This document shows positions 11,956-26,900 of a stretch of 64,000 nucleotides of DNA, one piece after another (the stretch's first letter is position 1; every line of letters starts with the position of its first letter). This stretch comes from Romanomermis culicivorax. Taxonomy: Eukaryota > Nematoda > Enoplea > Mermithida > Mermithidae. Position numbers and translations under genes: made by a program. The notes beneath the pieces are model-generated. The model was given only the letters and a program-made list of their open reading frames with translations, made no database searches and had not been told where the DNA came from. Where the stretch lies: contig CAWUHX010000260.1 in NCBI GenBank assembly GCA_963922205.1, positions 186,001 through 250,000 of the forward strand, given 5' to 3'.

Positions 11956-14900
11956 GTAGAATATACTTTCGGATTCGATACAGTCTTACTTTGGCGCCCG
12001 TCTCACTTTGGCGCCTGTCTTACTTTGGCGCCCGTCTTGCCTTGACGTCTTGTCTTACTTAGGCGCCCAAGCCGTGTCTTACTTTGGCGTCAGTATCCCC
12101 TGGGCGCCTATCCAGATTTGGCGCTCATGCGATACTAGAAAAATTAACACGTGAATTTTCAAGCTTGTTAACTAGTATTCATCCCGAAGTTAGAAAAAAT
12201 AAAATATACCAAAAAAAGAAACACTAATTGATTAGAAGAGATAAAGGCTATAGTTACTGAATGTGTCCTGAAAGAGGACCTGCTGAGAAGCTAAATATTA
12301 CAGTATAGATTTGTAGGATGATACTTGTTTTCTGTGATGATCAAACGAATTCCGACATCGAATACATGATTAATCTGACTTTGTTATTTGTAAGTTGTAG
12401 TTAAAATTCAGCAGCGTGTAAAAAAGGGGACAGCAAAATAAATTGCATTTTAAACTGACTAGGTAGATACAGCAAGCTGTTGTTTGAATAGAATTTATTT
12501 TAAAGCCAAAGTGTGAAAAATTACATAATTTATTTTAGCTAAGAAAGCGTGGTTTCTATTGGCCTTGTTTCACATTAATGTGAATCAGATAAATGCGCCT
12601 GAAGAGCTGATCGAGTTAGGGAATCTGATGGCTCTTTGAAAAATCTAGACATTATCATACCTGTCCCGCTTTGTATAAAATTCTTGTGAGTCGTAAAATA
12701 GTAAAAAATAACTACCGTCATCTCTTAAAGTTGTTTACATGAAGCTTTTACTGTAGGATTTTTTCAACTAGTAAGTGTTAATTGCGGGGGTCCCAAATTA
12801 TCAACCCTATGCTAAATATGGTGTTCAGCCACTATTTCAACTTGGCCACTATTTCAATTCAGCCACTGTGTCGATTCGGCCACTGTTTCTCATAGAATAT
12901 CACTTCAACCTCTGTCTTATATCAGCCAACTCCATAGTTGCCGTTGGGTAGGTGTAGCAACTTTTGCATATAAACATAAATGGTCCATTCCTCAACAGTT
13001 AGTTGGATTTGAATGTTTGATCAAAGACCTTATGCGACTCTATTTTCAGTTCCTATTGATGCTAACTAAAAATAATAAGAAGACGCAGCACATACATATG
13101 AGAAAGTTGAAACCAATTTTTCCGCAAATCATGTCACAAAAACTGTATTAAGCCTCACTTCAACTATTGGGTCAGATCGGCCACTTGAATATATGGAATA
13201 GAATCAAAATTTTTTTAAATGAACCCAAGTTCAAGAGTTTATCGAGGGAAAAGCATAAAATTTGGTAAGAATGAGTGAAACGCACTAAAAATGTTCTTTT
13301 TTTTGTTGAGAAACGCAGCTTTTCTAAAATTGTACGACGAGGATTGGAATGATCATGTTTGAAAAGCCAGAAGAATCAGCATTGCGAGAGTTAGCTTGGC
13401 TAATAACATTCGCATTTCGACATCTCGTACATTTGAAAACTGTGTTTTCTCCTGGTAGAAAAAAACGACGCGTCCTCAAGGGCTTGACAAACAACATTTG
13501 TGCCTCGTAAATTTTGCCAAAACATTTTCAGTTCAACCAAAATATTCTGTTTTTAAAGAAAAAAAAATACATGGCTGGTTATTTATAGAGATGATGAATA
13601 ATTTTTCATTGAAGAAGTAAAGTAGCTGAAAAGAGACAGTGGCTGAAAAGCCTCAGGGCCTGATTCACGCTGCTGGTTGAATCACTGCAGACACGTGTTC
13701 TGCGCACAACGTTTCTTTTTTTCAATTTTCTTGTTGTATATATGCATTACATATGCTCCACTTTAGAAAAACATGTGGGTAAATAAAAAAATGAAAAAAC
13801 TGATGATAGATTCTCGTAAAAAAACTGTATAAATTGAGGCAGCAGTGGCTGAATCGACACAAAAACCTACTAGTCGAATCAACGTATACCGTTGAAAAAG
13901 TTTCGTGGCTGAATGTACCTTAGCTGAATTGCCACAGACCCAATGAAGATAAGTTGGTCAGAGCAAAAGTGTCATTTTGATATAAAAATCTTACGAAATG
14001 TTGATAAAGCTTACTTGAGTGACGTTCAAGTGACAGTTTATCGAATAGACTAAATTTCTAGTGAAATTTCGGTTATGTACAATTACTGAATAGGATGTCT
14101 AAAATCTAATTCCTGGAATTTTTCATGAAATCTTCAGAATTGGAGCCACGATGTTTATCTTTCAATACGCCAAGTTGTTATGAATTAATATTCATAAGCA
14201 TTTCAGCATGCTGATTTGCACATCCACCTGAGAAGTCGAAAAAGTCTATTTTCGCCTTGGTTGTCCGAAGTTTCATTTGGTTGCCTGTTTTCAGCCCGAA
14301 AATTTTAATTTTTGCTCTTTTTCTGAAATATTCCAAAACATTTTATTTCTGGTTGGTTCCTCGCGTTTTTAGAAGGTTAGCTGATTCGAAACATTAGCTC
14401 AAGCTATCACTTGTACATAAAATTAATGAAATAACATCAGCAAAATGAAGAGGAATAGAAAAATGGAAAATTCCAGAGTGTTGTAGCTAGTATGAAAACG
14501 TATTTATTTTGCAAACTGAATATCACAGATGTAATCGGTACGAAAAATTATTCGAATGTATTTTTCAGTCTGGATTGCCCACATTTTAAAAATGTTATAT
14601 TATGACAGTTCGAATTTTTTAACTTTATCATTTTTTCTCATTTGTTTCATTATTTGTTATTTGCTTTCGACATTCGTTTTCTCCTGCCATTTTTCTCCTG
14701 AGAGCTTTTCTTCTTCAGTTAAATTTTTTCTGTCTAATTTTTCAATCTCGTTTCTCTTATTATTTTTCGTCGTCGTTTTCATTCTCTTTTCACTTTGCCT
14801 TTTCTTTCTATACTATATTTGTGTTTTTCGTGTTTCTTTACTTAGTTATTTTTGTTTCTTTTCTGTTTTTTGTTTCCGTGTGAATTTTTATTTTCCCAAT

Positions 14901-17900
14901 TTCGTTTTTACTCCTTCAAATCCTTTAGGTACTTTGTGTGTATCCTGCCCGTTGTTCTTAATTTCAATTCCACAATATTTTAGTTCTTATTTGTCTTGTC
15001 TTCAAAGTTTTCCTCCTATGATGTTATTTCCAAGAATTTTTGAGTTGGTTTCTAGACCCATCGTTTTCAATGCATTTAATTTTTTGCCTTCCCTTCTTTT
15101 TTTAGCCCGAAAATTTTTCCCCCAAAAAAAGTTTTTGCTTTTAGTTACATTGTAACACACATGAATTTGTTTTAATGATTAATGATTTTCGATGTTATTA
15201 CGTAATTGAATCGAATCGAGATGCGATTTTAGAAGACCGACTTTTTCCTTCATTTTTTTTTGTTTTATGGCCTTACCTTAACCTGGAAAATTGATGTGAA
15301 TAATTTTCCATAAACCCACCAAATTAGTGGCTCTATTTTTTTCGGTCGAAGGGCCTATTTAGATGAAGTAAATTTTCTTATAAATGTTAAATGATAAATC
15401 AAACAAAAGAGCAACATTTTTCATTTCAAGATTCAGTTAGGAGCTAAAAAAGATAATGCAGTTATGATTTGATAGCATTTGATTCTATTTTGTTTGAATG
15501 AGTACTAGACTATTATATTTTTCTAGTTTCTACTTTTATTTTAGAATAGATATGTTTTCGGACTATTTTTGATATAAAAATTGGTTTTTTTTGTTCGGGA
15601 TTCTGTCGTCTATTCTGATTTTTTTTCCGTACTAATCTGATCCAAACTTGAATTCATGTCTTCGGCTCATGTTTTACAATTCAATTTTGTGCTTCTGACT
15701 TTGATTTTTACTCGGTCTGGTATCTTTAACAATCGGGATCAGGGTTCCATTTCCTAGCTTGTTGATTTTTGGGGTTTTGTCTGCTATTTCAATATTTTTC
15801 AGGCGAATACGACCTTCAAATTCTAAACGTGCAATTATCAGACGAAGACATATATCAGTGTCAAATTTTGGCCGCCGGTCCCGAACAACCTTTGCAAAAA
15901 TCGGATAAAGTGAAATTGACCGTTTTAGGTATGATGAATATAAAAGATGTATCGTGTCCAAAATTATGAAAATATCGTAACCAGGTCCAGAATTTCAAGA
16001 ATATCGGGTCCGGGTCCAGCAAAATGGTCGAGCGATTTCGGGTCTCCTTTCGGGTCCGGGGCCCCGTATATCTCTAATGAATATCAAAATTTTGAAAACC
16101 GAATTTCAAAAATACTTGAAAAATTTGCTATCAAACCATAGATTTCGATAAGTTTTATCCAAAAATCTGGCTTTCATTGCTCTTGAGAAAGATTTATAAA
16201 CGTTGAAAACTTGATTTTAAAGTCAGATAAAAAAATTTTCATCTCAGTTCCTTCGACCGCTCCTCGTTTCGTCGATTTAAACGACGAAGGCGAAACTTTG
16301 CAGGGTCGCGAAGGTTATCCTTTGTCGGCCCGGTGTATTAGTCAAGGTGGCAAACCCGAGGCATCGTTGGAATTTTACATTTCGACCGATAGGACGGGCG
16401 AAAATTTGGTCCGCCATTTAGTGCAAGATACGCCGTACGAAATTATGACCCATAATGAATTGAACGACATCGAAAGTTCGATAAAGTGAGACTTTCGCGA
16501 TGCTTTAGTTTGATGTGAAACAATTTGACGTCAGCAAGATACTGATGTTTGTTCAAATATATCTTCAAGGTCTCGCTGACGTCTTGCGCAGTTTAACATT
16601 TCAAAGGTCATGCAAAAAACCTAGACTATTTTTAAACTATAATTCCACTTTCTAGTATATGTCCAGAAGTTGATATAAATACTCTGCAACAGACAAGGAG
16701 TTAAGGCCCTGTCATAGTTCGCCGCGCGCCGCTTTTTTACTTTTGGATTTTGCTCTTCTCAAAAATGTGTATTGCTCGTCTCGACAAATGCAAAATACGA
16801 AAAATGCGAAAAAAATGAAGAATACGAATAAAATCGAAAAATAAAAAGCGCAAAAGAAAAATAAAAATCAATCATTCCTTCACGGTGCAGTAGAAGCTTG
16901 CTAAAAAGCGAAGCCTAAAGATTTTGCTTCGATTTGCTTCTCATTCCAACGATTAATAGCTCTTGAACTGCTGAGAAATATCAATTTATATAAATTGATT
17001 TTGAAAAATTGAATATATATACACGATTATTCTTTCACATATGTGCTATATACAGGATCCAGATCAGATCTGGATCCAGTCGGACCTGTGTTAGGACCCA
17101 GATTCAAAGTGGATCCATCTCCTTTCCCTAGTACTCGGGACATCGCGACGTTCAGGGAATAGAGACTAATGCATTTTTCGAGGAAATAAAAAATTTATTC
17201 ATTATTCGGGGAATCGGGACCTACGGGGAATGATTGCGTCTCACTTTGGCGCCCATCTCATTTTGACGCCCATCTCTCTTTGGCGCCCATCTCACTTTGG
17301 CGCCCGTCTTACGTTGGTGCCTCGTCTCACTTTGGCGCCCAGGCTGTGTCTCACTTTGGCGCCCATCTCACTTTGGCGCCTGTCTCACTTTGGCGCCCGT
17401 CCTACTTTGGTGCATTGTATGTCCTAATGGCTATAAATAGCTCAGGCCACCCTGAATAGCTCTCTCTCTCTCTCTCTAAATGGTGGAAAATAAAATGATC
17501 AGTTATCCTGCTAAGCTTTACTTAATAAAAACACTTTTCATAAAACTAAAATAACTGATTTCGAGGGAGCCCGCTTTATCCTATCTTTGCACGGTCAAAT
17601 TTTAAGTTTTGTTTGTGAAAGTAGAGTTAATCTGGATCATTTTTATTTGCTCAAAAAGAAAAAAGTGAAACGATTAGCCATCGTTGGTGAAGCCATGTAC
17701 TTCGAATGCATTTCTTGCAACAGTCATGGGGATCCCATGGGTCATGCTACAGTTCATGAGCGCAGAATGCAATTAAATCCGGATCATGGTCACAATCCAC
17801 TTTGCGTGCCTCTTACCCTGTCTGAAATTGAAGCTAAGCATATCAAACGTGAAATAATTTTCTTTTTTTTTCTAATTTTTTGCTAATTTTTTGCTAATTT

Positions 17901-20900
17901 TTATTACCTTGCGAATTTTATGCGAAATCCAACAATTTACAAAGTTCGAGGGAAAATCAGCAATTTACATAATGCAATATAAAAATAGCTTTCGTCTATT
18001 TTTGGGGAAACGGGATTCGACAATTTTGAGGAATAGGAACTTTCGAGAAAAAGCTTTGAAGCATTCTTCGGGGAATGAGGAATTTCGGGGAAACTGGACC
18101 ATAATGGGGATTCACCCAATTAAATGATCAGCATGAATGCCCAAAAGTAGACTACGATAAGGCGCCGATGTGAGATGGGCGCCAAAGTGGGACAGGCGCC
18201 AAAGTGAGACTGGTGCCAATTTGAGACGGACGCCAAGTTAGGACATCCAAGAATAGTCATTATTAAACAATGGGCGCCAAAGTGAGATGGGCGCCAAAGT
18301 GAGACGGGCGCCAAGGTAAGGCAGCAATCTCACTTTGGCGCCTACAACGTTGGACGCCAAAGTGAGACGGGCGCCAAAGTGAGATGGGCGCCAAGTGAGA
18401 CGGGCGCCAAAATGAGACTGTACCACGGGGAATATGAACTTTCGGACAATTGTGATATTTGCGGAAAAGGGACGTTGGGGGAATAAAGACACAATCGAAA
18501 TGGAGTACACTTGCTGTAGGAACATGTTTACACTTACTTTGCATATTCATAATTTTTACACATTATAATGCCTTCATTGTAAATTGAGTGATCAACTTCT
18601 TAGTAAATCTTCATTGAAAATTAACTAATCGATTTGGTAAAATAATTTGGCAAGTGTCAGAATTCACAATTCAAGTGAAAAATATGATTCAACTACATGT
18701 ATAGATGTCACAGTATGCAACAATATGGTACAACAACAGTATGCTGCAACTTTAGAACACATAACTTGTTCGAAAATTTCGGTTCAGTTGAAACTTGATG
18801 GCGGCGCCGCAAAAATTACAAAAACCTATTCATACTCCACAGGTGGTACCGCGCGGCGCCGTCTTTTAGTATGGATAGAACAACCGGCGCCGAGCGCTAC
18901 CGCGCGGTGAAGTATGACAGGACCTTTAGCCGTCGAAGTTAGGAAAAAATGTTTTTTATTCGGTAGCGGGGCCCAGAGATCATACTGAAGGTCGTATCTT
19001 ACTCAATCCTTTACGGTCTTCCCTGAATAAAATAATTCGTTATCAAATTAAAAATCGAAATGCAACAACAAATATTTTCCTGCAACGCCCAAAGAAAATT
19101 TGAATATTTAGTCGAATGACCGAATATAATGTACATATTCACAAACCAGAGACTCTGCGAAATTAACGAGCACCGGGAATTTTTTCGGTTTTGAAATTTT
19201 TTTTGGATATTTTGTTTTTCGGCGCAGCGAAGAGAAACTTGGTTTCCTTTGAATATCTGATCTTGAGCGAAGGCGATACTTATTAAAACTTGTCCTATTC
19301 GATTTTTCAATTGTGGATCGCATCCATAACCTTGAAAAGCTTAGGTCGCTCTAGGCGAAGATCTTCTAGAACAATTTTTTTGGACGCGTCGCTGCAGCGG
19401 ACGAGAAACTTGATGTTGGTCAGTTTTTTTAATTACGGACTCCTTCGACGCTTCTTTTATCCAATTTTTGAATCATGTTTACTCTTCTAGACCTCTTTTC
19501 ATTTCCGAAACTCTCCAAAACAGTTTGGCGGGGGGGTAGAACGTTAAGAATGTAAGGTTTGAACTTTTTTAAGGTACGCTCAATGGGAAGTCGATGTTTA
19601 TGAGTTTTCCCAGCTTAGGCGAAGTCAGACAGTTTTGACCTTCAATTTATCGGATTTTTCAAATTTTTTTACTGTTGGTGGATCAATTTTGTCCCACCCA
19701 AATCCTGTAGTCCCATTACGCGCGGAGATCTTTTAGAAAGTCGCTTTTGAGATTCATCAGGTAGCACCCGCCAGGAACTTTATGTTCATGGGGTTTTTAT
19801 ATTGTTTTGACATTGGTTTTACCTGATTTTTCTACATGTTCTATCACTGGTGGAGCCTTAAACTATAAAAATAATCTCCAAAGGTCGGAAAATCATGGGA
19901 CAACAGACGTGTTGAGCGTTAAGACCAGGCTTTTTTTTGGTTTGAAAACCAGGAGCCAAATGGCTCCTAGGCCAAAATTTTTAGGGGCCAAATAAAAATT
20001 TTGGGAGCCAAAAATTTTTAATTGAAGAATATCGAAAAACGTGCTTGTAACACACTGTAGAACGTACTATATAATTAAATTATGTAGATATTCAATCAGT
20101 TGATACGAGTTTTAAAAAATCACTGTTCAAAATTTGATTTCCACCCAACGTTTTCAGTTACAGGCAGCTTTCCACACGTACAAACATCGGCCGAGAAATC
20201 TTTGTGCGAAGAAATTTTTTTATGCAAAAAACGCGATATTTCGTTTAATTTTGCACAAATCTTCATCCAAGATTGCACTTGAGTTCATTTCCTTCCGACT
20301 CAAAAGTATAGGGTTTTGAAATTGAAGCTTCTGTTTTCATTGTTCTGTTGTTTCCTATATCTTTCCGGCGCTATCCAATGATTTTTTTCAGATTTTGACA
20401 CTCTAAATGCTGGAAAATCAATTTTAGGATAACTTATTCGATCAACATACAAGGTTCGAAAACATGTATTACATACTTTCATAAGTTTGACAAGCTCAAA
20501 TTAAACTTGAAATTTATGAAAATCACCTCCATTATAATCATGATTCAAACTCGTCTCCATATTTAAAATAATAGTAACAAAAATGGAAAAATTTAGATTT
20601 TGATCACCAGAATTCTTTCGCACCAAATGCACCAAAATTCATCTTTTCCATGTCGAACCCCCATGTTTTTTCCCTTCGTCGAGAATTTGTTTTCCAGAAA
20701 GTTTGATTTGTAGAGAAACAGTGAATAGACTGATTAAAAAAATTATATAATGAGATCCGGCGCGGAGCGCCGGAAAATTTTCGATGTTTTATGATTTTAG
20801 AGCCTGTAAAACACTTACTTCAAATCTAAAATTGAATGAAAACAGCTACAATTCACTATAATATAAATGAATATATCAAAATTTTAGGAGCCAAAATGGC

Positions 20901-23900
20901 TCCTTGATCTAAAATTTTAGAAGCCATTTCCAAACTTTTAGGGGTCCAGGCCCCTAAAATGACTAAAAAAGCCTGGTTAAGACGTGGGACAATGATTTTA
21001 GATCAGCTGGTACATTTTCATGGATTATTTTACTTACAGTAAACTGGCGCGTTGCTTGACCTATAATTTTTTTTTTCAATTTAGAAATTTATACTCAACA
21101 GCGTCAGAATCATATGTGCCTCATATGATGAACATGTTAGATGATTATTATAGAATAAAACTTTACCGCACGTAACATATTTTAAGAGATACTTTCTGAT
21201 GAGTAAAAAATAATCATACATGAAAACAAGGCATAACGAGGATTACTACACTATTTATTTCGCATGAAACCCAGAATTGGTATAGCCATAGTGTCGAAAA
21301 CTTTGAAATTTTCCCACTTTTTTGAATTTTCTGGTGTCAAAGCATAGAAAGGACAAAATTGTAGGGCATTCATTATGTTATCCAGTTTAACTTTTTTCGG
21401 GCTTTTCAGTTTCGATTTTGCCAATTTAAAGAACCACGGTTTCGGTACCGGTTTCAAAGTATTGAAGACAAAAAACTCATGCTATGGCTCATTTATCCGA
21501 ATAAAAATCTTCTGAAAACATCTGTCAGCAGATATTGAGGAACATTCTGTCTTTTGATCAAAGATCATTATCTGGAATGACAACTGGATCAAATATTTGA
21601 TGCTTAAATAAAACCCGCTGTTTATAATTTTAAATTTTTTGGGCTTTTATGTTTTCAGATTTTGTGGATCCCGCTGCCCAGCCCAAAATACCCCACCGGA
21701 GAAATTTTAGTATTGGTTTTCCAATTTTCACTTTCCGGTTTCGTTTTCGGTTAAAAATTAGGTTCAAAAAGCCGAAGTCATTTGGAGCCCTTTCTCTGGA
21801 CACCTCAAAATTGGATGCCACAGAATTTTTTCTTCGACTTACTAATGTCCAACGTATTATCTTAAAGTTTCAATCCGCATTGCTTTTCGAGACTTGTGAT
21901 TTCGCAACTATTGATTGAGATAATGCGAATCTGACCTAGTTTGAGTAACTTGATTCCACCTCTGGGAATCCATTATATGTGATTTGTTGCTCTGCTTGGA
22001 GGTCAGTTTTTACAATGGCAATGGTTTTATATCAAAAATTGTGAAAGTTTCTGGAAACAGAATATCGCACAAAGCGAATGATTCATTGGTCATTTTAGAA
22101 AATACAGTTTTTTCTGCACAATGACCGAAACTTTCCGGTCAGATTTCATGCTGCTATGCAGAATATTCTTTCGTAATTTTCAAATATAGCTGAAAATGAA
22201 CTTTTCAAACACGAGTCCCTTTGTACATGTACAAATATCGGCGAAAAAGATACGCAGAAATTTCTTTTGTAGTTGTGAAAAATCTCCATTTTACGTGTTT
22301 TTGCACAAACCTTCTTCCAGTTTGCACCTGAGTTTATGTTCTTCATACATAGCTCAAAAAATGAATTGAAAAATTCTGTTTCTGTTTTTTATCATTGTAC
22401 AATGCTAAAAAATCAATTCAAGTCTTATATTAGTTTGAAGAACCGCAAGTTAAATTTAGAATTTCTGAAAATTACTTCCCCGGTGCTTTCGAATTCAAAC
22501 TCGACTTTTGGTTTAAAGGTATAGTTACAAAAAGTTGGAAATATCGAGATTTTGCCTTTCTAAAATGTACCAAAATTTACTTTTTTATGTTTAATCCTTT
22601 CTCTTTTTTCCCCAAAATGCATGATTTGGAGGACAAAAATCGATGGTCTTATTCGAAGAATTATAGAATTAAATCCAAAATTTTTGGTATTGTACGATCT
22701 TAAAATTTGGAAAAGCGGTTTCAGATAAAGCAATGTCGACAAAATCTCTTTGTACTTTGTACACAGATACCAAAAAAATTTTTGTACGAAGCAAAAAATG
22801 TTGGCTTTATACGAAAAAACACTGATACTGCGTCTTTGAACTTTACGTAGGCGACACAGTAAATTAGCAATAACAGTTTTATTTGTTCGAATTGAAAATA
22901 GAATTCTTTGTTCCACTAACCTCAAAATACCCTGCCGATTCTGGATCATTAGGCTAATTTTCACACTGCTATTTCCAGATTCGAACCCGAAAGTTACGAC
23001 GACGGCAAATTTTTGATTTGCGCCGCTCGTCACCCGGCCGTTCAAAAAGTGATGATAACGTCCGCGAGGCTAAAAATAAGGAGTGAGAAAAACTTTCATT
23101 TACTTGAATTTATGCAAATTTTAGCGCAACCTTTGTGAAATCCTGTAAAATTAATTTGAAACCTCATTCGCATGAATCGAGGGAAAGAACGCCGATAAAC
23201 AATGAAGAGATAAATGTTGCAATCGTCATCAAACCGTTTTTTGTGACGACTATTGACGAAATACTGTGAAAAAAGCTGTCAAATTTCTCACGTTCGGACG
23301 ATTCTAAATTTATTTGTTCCTTAAAATAAGCGTAATTAGTGGAGATCGTCAGAGAGAGGCCATTCGTCAGAATGAGGATGATCATTAATTAGAAGCTAAA
23401 TATTTAGTGTTTGTGACAATCGTCCGTCTTTTATAACATGCTTGTTATTCCGTCAAAATGATTCACGAAGTTTTACTGTAGAATTTGTTAGCTTTAGAAG
23501 CCCATCAATTTCCACTCCTATGTGACATGTTGTTCAGTATGAAATGATGAAAAAGCAGAATAATACTCACTTTTCACTCTTTTATTATAAAAATCATTTA
23601 AGCAAGATTATAAATATGAAGATACATCTTCGAACGCATTGGAATCTTTGTATTTTGGGGATCGCGACATCTATCAAACACGTCAAAATTATTTTGGACG
23701 AGCATGAGTTCACGAAATTTCATAGTAAAATGTCTTATCGTGGTACATGAACAGTGCATTTTTTGATCAAGTTTCGGTGAAATCATTAATGCTGATTTTG
23801 CAATGGTATTCGGTACAAAATAACTCAATAATTTTTCGATCTAGGAACTAAGTGGTACTATTTTTGTGATTTAGGGGGAATCTGTAAATTTCTCCCATAT

Positions 23901-26900
23901 TTTTGTTGATAATTTATCCACAACAAGGAAAATATGGGACAAAACGATTCTCCGAAAATGTAACCTATCATTCACTTGATCTGACTGTCCCGTTTAACAG
24001 TCCAAAGACTTGCAAGTAGTATTTTCTGACATTCTTTATGCACTCCTTGAAAGTAGATGATTTTGCGAAGTTCTGGATGCTATAAATAAACTGAAAAAAA
24101 GTCATGATTCGAAAACGTTTTATGGGCATATCCTGTGCGTGATTTGGCTCAGGAATATTTCTGCGATTTAGATAGTGACCAGGTGTCAGATATAAGATTA
24201 TGAATCTTAACGCTCAGGTCTCATTCAGCATACTTTTTTGCATTTAAACTGATAGATTTAGTAACAACAATTCTACAGTACATTGCCGCTTTTTTAAATA
24301 TATTTCACGCGTTTATTTGATATTTTGTGAAATGAGGGAAGTTTGGCGTGGAACACGTCTTGCTGTATTTTTTCAGGAGTTTTCAGGATTTCTGTTTTCA
24401 ATGAATCTGCAGTTTTCCATTTTTAGAATTTCCTCCACTGTATACTACAGTTTTTGTAATTCTCGATTCACACTCATTCTGAACAATGAATTCTTCATCA
24501 CTGTTGTTTCATACTGGAGCTCTTGACAACATTAAGGGTCCAAATAACAGAAAACATACTAATTAGGAGTCGCTTTAAGATTAAAAAGATAGTGCCTAAG
24601 TTATTATAATTACATTTTTTTGGTAAAGTCATTTTTTCCAATATTTGTAATGTTTTCGATTTCTGACGTAATATATTTATTCCTACACGATTTCTAACAA
24701 TCAAACATTGTCTGTCATAATCATACTTTTTCAGTCTAAGAGCACGAAGAAGAAAAAGAAGAAATCTTCAAGATTAATTTGCCATTTTTCTAGATTAGTT
24801 TCCGTCTTGATGTTATTACTGGCATTTCCCCTTGAGAAAACGTCCACCATTTTATTATGTCTCTCTTTCTCTTCCAAGTTCTTTTTTTTGTCTCTGAAAA
24901 ATGATAAATTAGATCAATCACGCTTGGAGAAAATATCTTCGATCAAAAAATGATCATAAAAAAGAGATACTCGAATGAGAGAAGAAGTTTTCCAGCCCGA
25001 CGTTCATATTATTTTTGAAACGTCTGGGAAGAATATTTTAGATTGTCTATGAATTATTGTAAGATTGATGCAGCTAGTTTCTTGGACGGTATTTTTTAAT
25101 TATATGCAGTAATGAGCTAAATCAAGCGTTGATGCGCTCGTTTGCCTAAAGAAAGTTCATTTTTTATCTTTCGAGTCAATATTGAGTGAGCAGATTTATC
25201 CTTACTCACACAGGCCTGCTTTTGATCAACTATGCATCGTTCTACCCTTTCTATACTACAATGCATTAGATTCTAGGCCAGTGCCCTTATTTGCATAATG
25301 CGTACATACATATTGTGATCCATGAATTTTTCACGTCTCGAGTATCACCTGTCAGTGCGATGCTAGATTCCCTATCCCATTCTTTAGTGCTCTTCTGAAG
25401 AGCGAAGAGATCTTCTCTTCTTTATTGGATCTTTGCCATTAAAGTCTATTCACGTTGATGTGTGCTATTCCTCAGTTGAGTACTTTTTTGTAGATATGAA
25501 TTTGACGATGATGACCTTCAGAAAGCATTAGTTAGATTTGATTCAGTAGTAGATTTAGTTCTCTTTTTATGTAATATCATCTCCGTAAAATTTTTTTGAT
25601 GTGTAAGGCTTTCTGTATGAAGAAAAATTTATGAGCATTTATCGGCATTGCGTACTTTAGATTCAGTGTCATTTCTCAGTATCCTGCTGGTAAAATTAGC
25701 ATAATTATTTCTTAGGATTTATCCGAGATAAATCATTCGATTGGAAACTTTTCAGAGCGTTTTTGAGTCCCTAAAACCCGATTTCAAAGTTGTAGTCATA
25801 ATTTTGATTTCATTTCATGGACATTACGAGATTAAAACTGTGATTAATTTTCAGCTTTTTGTTTAATGAGATATCGAGATTTTTTACTTCGCTTGGGAAG
25901 ATTGATTAAAAAACGCAACTTTCCGTAGATTTTTTTTACTTTTTTGATCAAATTATTGGTCATGTGACGGGGGACATTTTTGTTATACGTTAATTCACGT
26001 TTGAAAAAAACTACTCTCCGGTGGCAGCCTGATTGAATATTCCATTTGCCTTTTTTGTGAAGCAATTATTAATTCTACAGTAACAAAGAGCTCGAGTATT
26101 GAAAGTAAAAATTTCATCGGAAAATTTTTAGTAATATTTTAGAACAAAGTTCGACAAAATTTAGTGCTAATAATCGAATCTAGCTTAATTAATTTGCATA
26201 AAATATATCCAAATTATGGCCGTTCTATTAATGACTGCATATATGAACGAAATAGCACGTTTATCCATTCAAACTATAACTGAAAATGGTACATTGATCG
26301 TCAATTCTAAATTCCCGCGATCGAATCAAGTATTTGACATTCCCGTATCAAGACGTACTGTAAAAGAATTATACAGTACGACGATTCGGGAAAGTTTTAT
26401 TGTAACACCAGTTCCTAAAAATCTAGGCAAACCGAAAATTCGGGTCGTTTTGGAATCGTCGCCGGAAAACTTGTTGGAAAATGGTTACGCGATTTTGTCG
26501 TGCCAGGAGTATAAAGAAGAATTGATCGGTGAGAATTTCACTTCGTCGGTCGGAGAAGCGGAATCTGCCTCCACATTGACGTATCAATGGTCGGCAAATG
26601 GTCAATGGATCGAAGGAGCAGTTCAACAGAATTTACGACTGACCAGGTTGAATAGAACGGCGCACCACGGAGTTGAATATACCTGCAGGGCCGAAAACGA
26701 TGTTGGTCGATCAGAAGCAACGTATAAGCTGAATCTAAGATGTAAGCTTCACCCATAAAATTCTTGAATTCCTCCAAATAATGACCTCTCGAGGTGAGCA
26801 GGAAATTTTTTACTAACATGTTGGGTGCCAGTCGACAGATCTCGCTGAGATCTATCAAAAAACATGATTTAGAATGATGTATATCTTTTTTGAGGGAGTT

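Larger units (their letters stand above)
11956..15802 (+). other. intron 1 of the Kirre-like gene
   Basis: It contains the 17-mer array (11980-12125), a second type of fold-back element (12828-13945) and a pyrimidine-rich tract (14590-15135). No independent coding exon is supported. Confidence 0.7.
16704..18925. mobile_element. PIF/Harbinger-like non-autonomous element with nested repeats
   Basis: Termini AGGCCCTGTCATAG (16704) and, on the other strand, AGGTCCTGTCATAC (ending 18925) form an inverted pair. Each is followed inward by a CGCCGCGCG-type stretch, and the element is flanked on both sides by TTA (16701-16703 and 18926-18928). A TTA duplication is the hallmark of PIF/Harbinger elements. 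No transposase frame is seen. A second fold-back element is nested inside, so the outer element was probably shorter originally. Confidence 0.6.
16486..22978 (+). other. intron 3 of the Kirre-like gene (6.5 kb)
   Basis: It is composed largely of inserted elements: a TTA-flanked inverted-repeat element (16704-18925) with nested arrays, a TTAAGA-flanked MITE (19925-20976), and degenerate related blocks at about 20150-20640 and 22190-22640. The last two share a GTACAAA(C/T)ATCGGC segment, GAAATTTTTTTTATG/GAAATTTCTTTTG and AATCAATT motifs. No separate gene is supported. Confidence 0.65.

Noticed and set aside
14556..15155. 200-codon open frame rich in F, L, S and C
   Set aside because: It lies entirely in a pyrimidine-rich tract within intron 1. 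The residue bias follows from T/C composition, with no domain and no splice context.
17227..18428. CRISPR-like regularly repeated units
   Set aside because: Units abut without unique spacers, occur in inverted pairs and lie in an intron of a eukaryotic gene; this is a transposon-end array.
17230..18550. ORFs encoding repeated SHFGA/SLWRPSHFGA peptides
   Set aside because: They arise from translating the 17-mer arrays on either strand.
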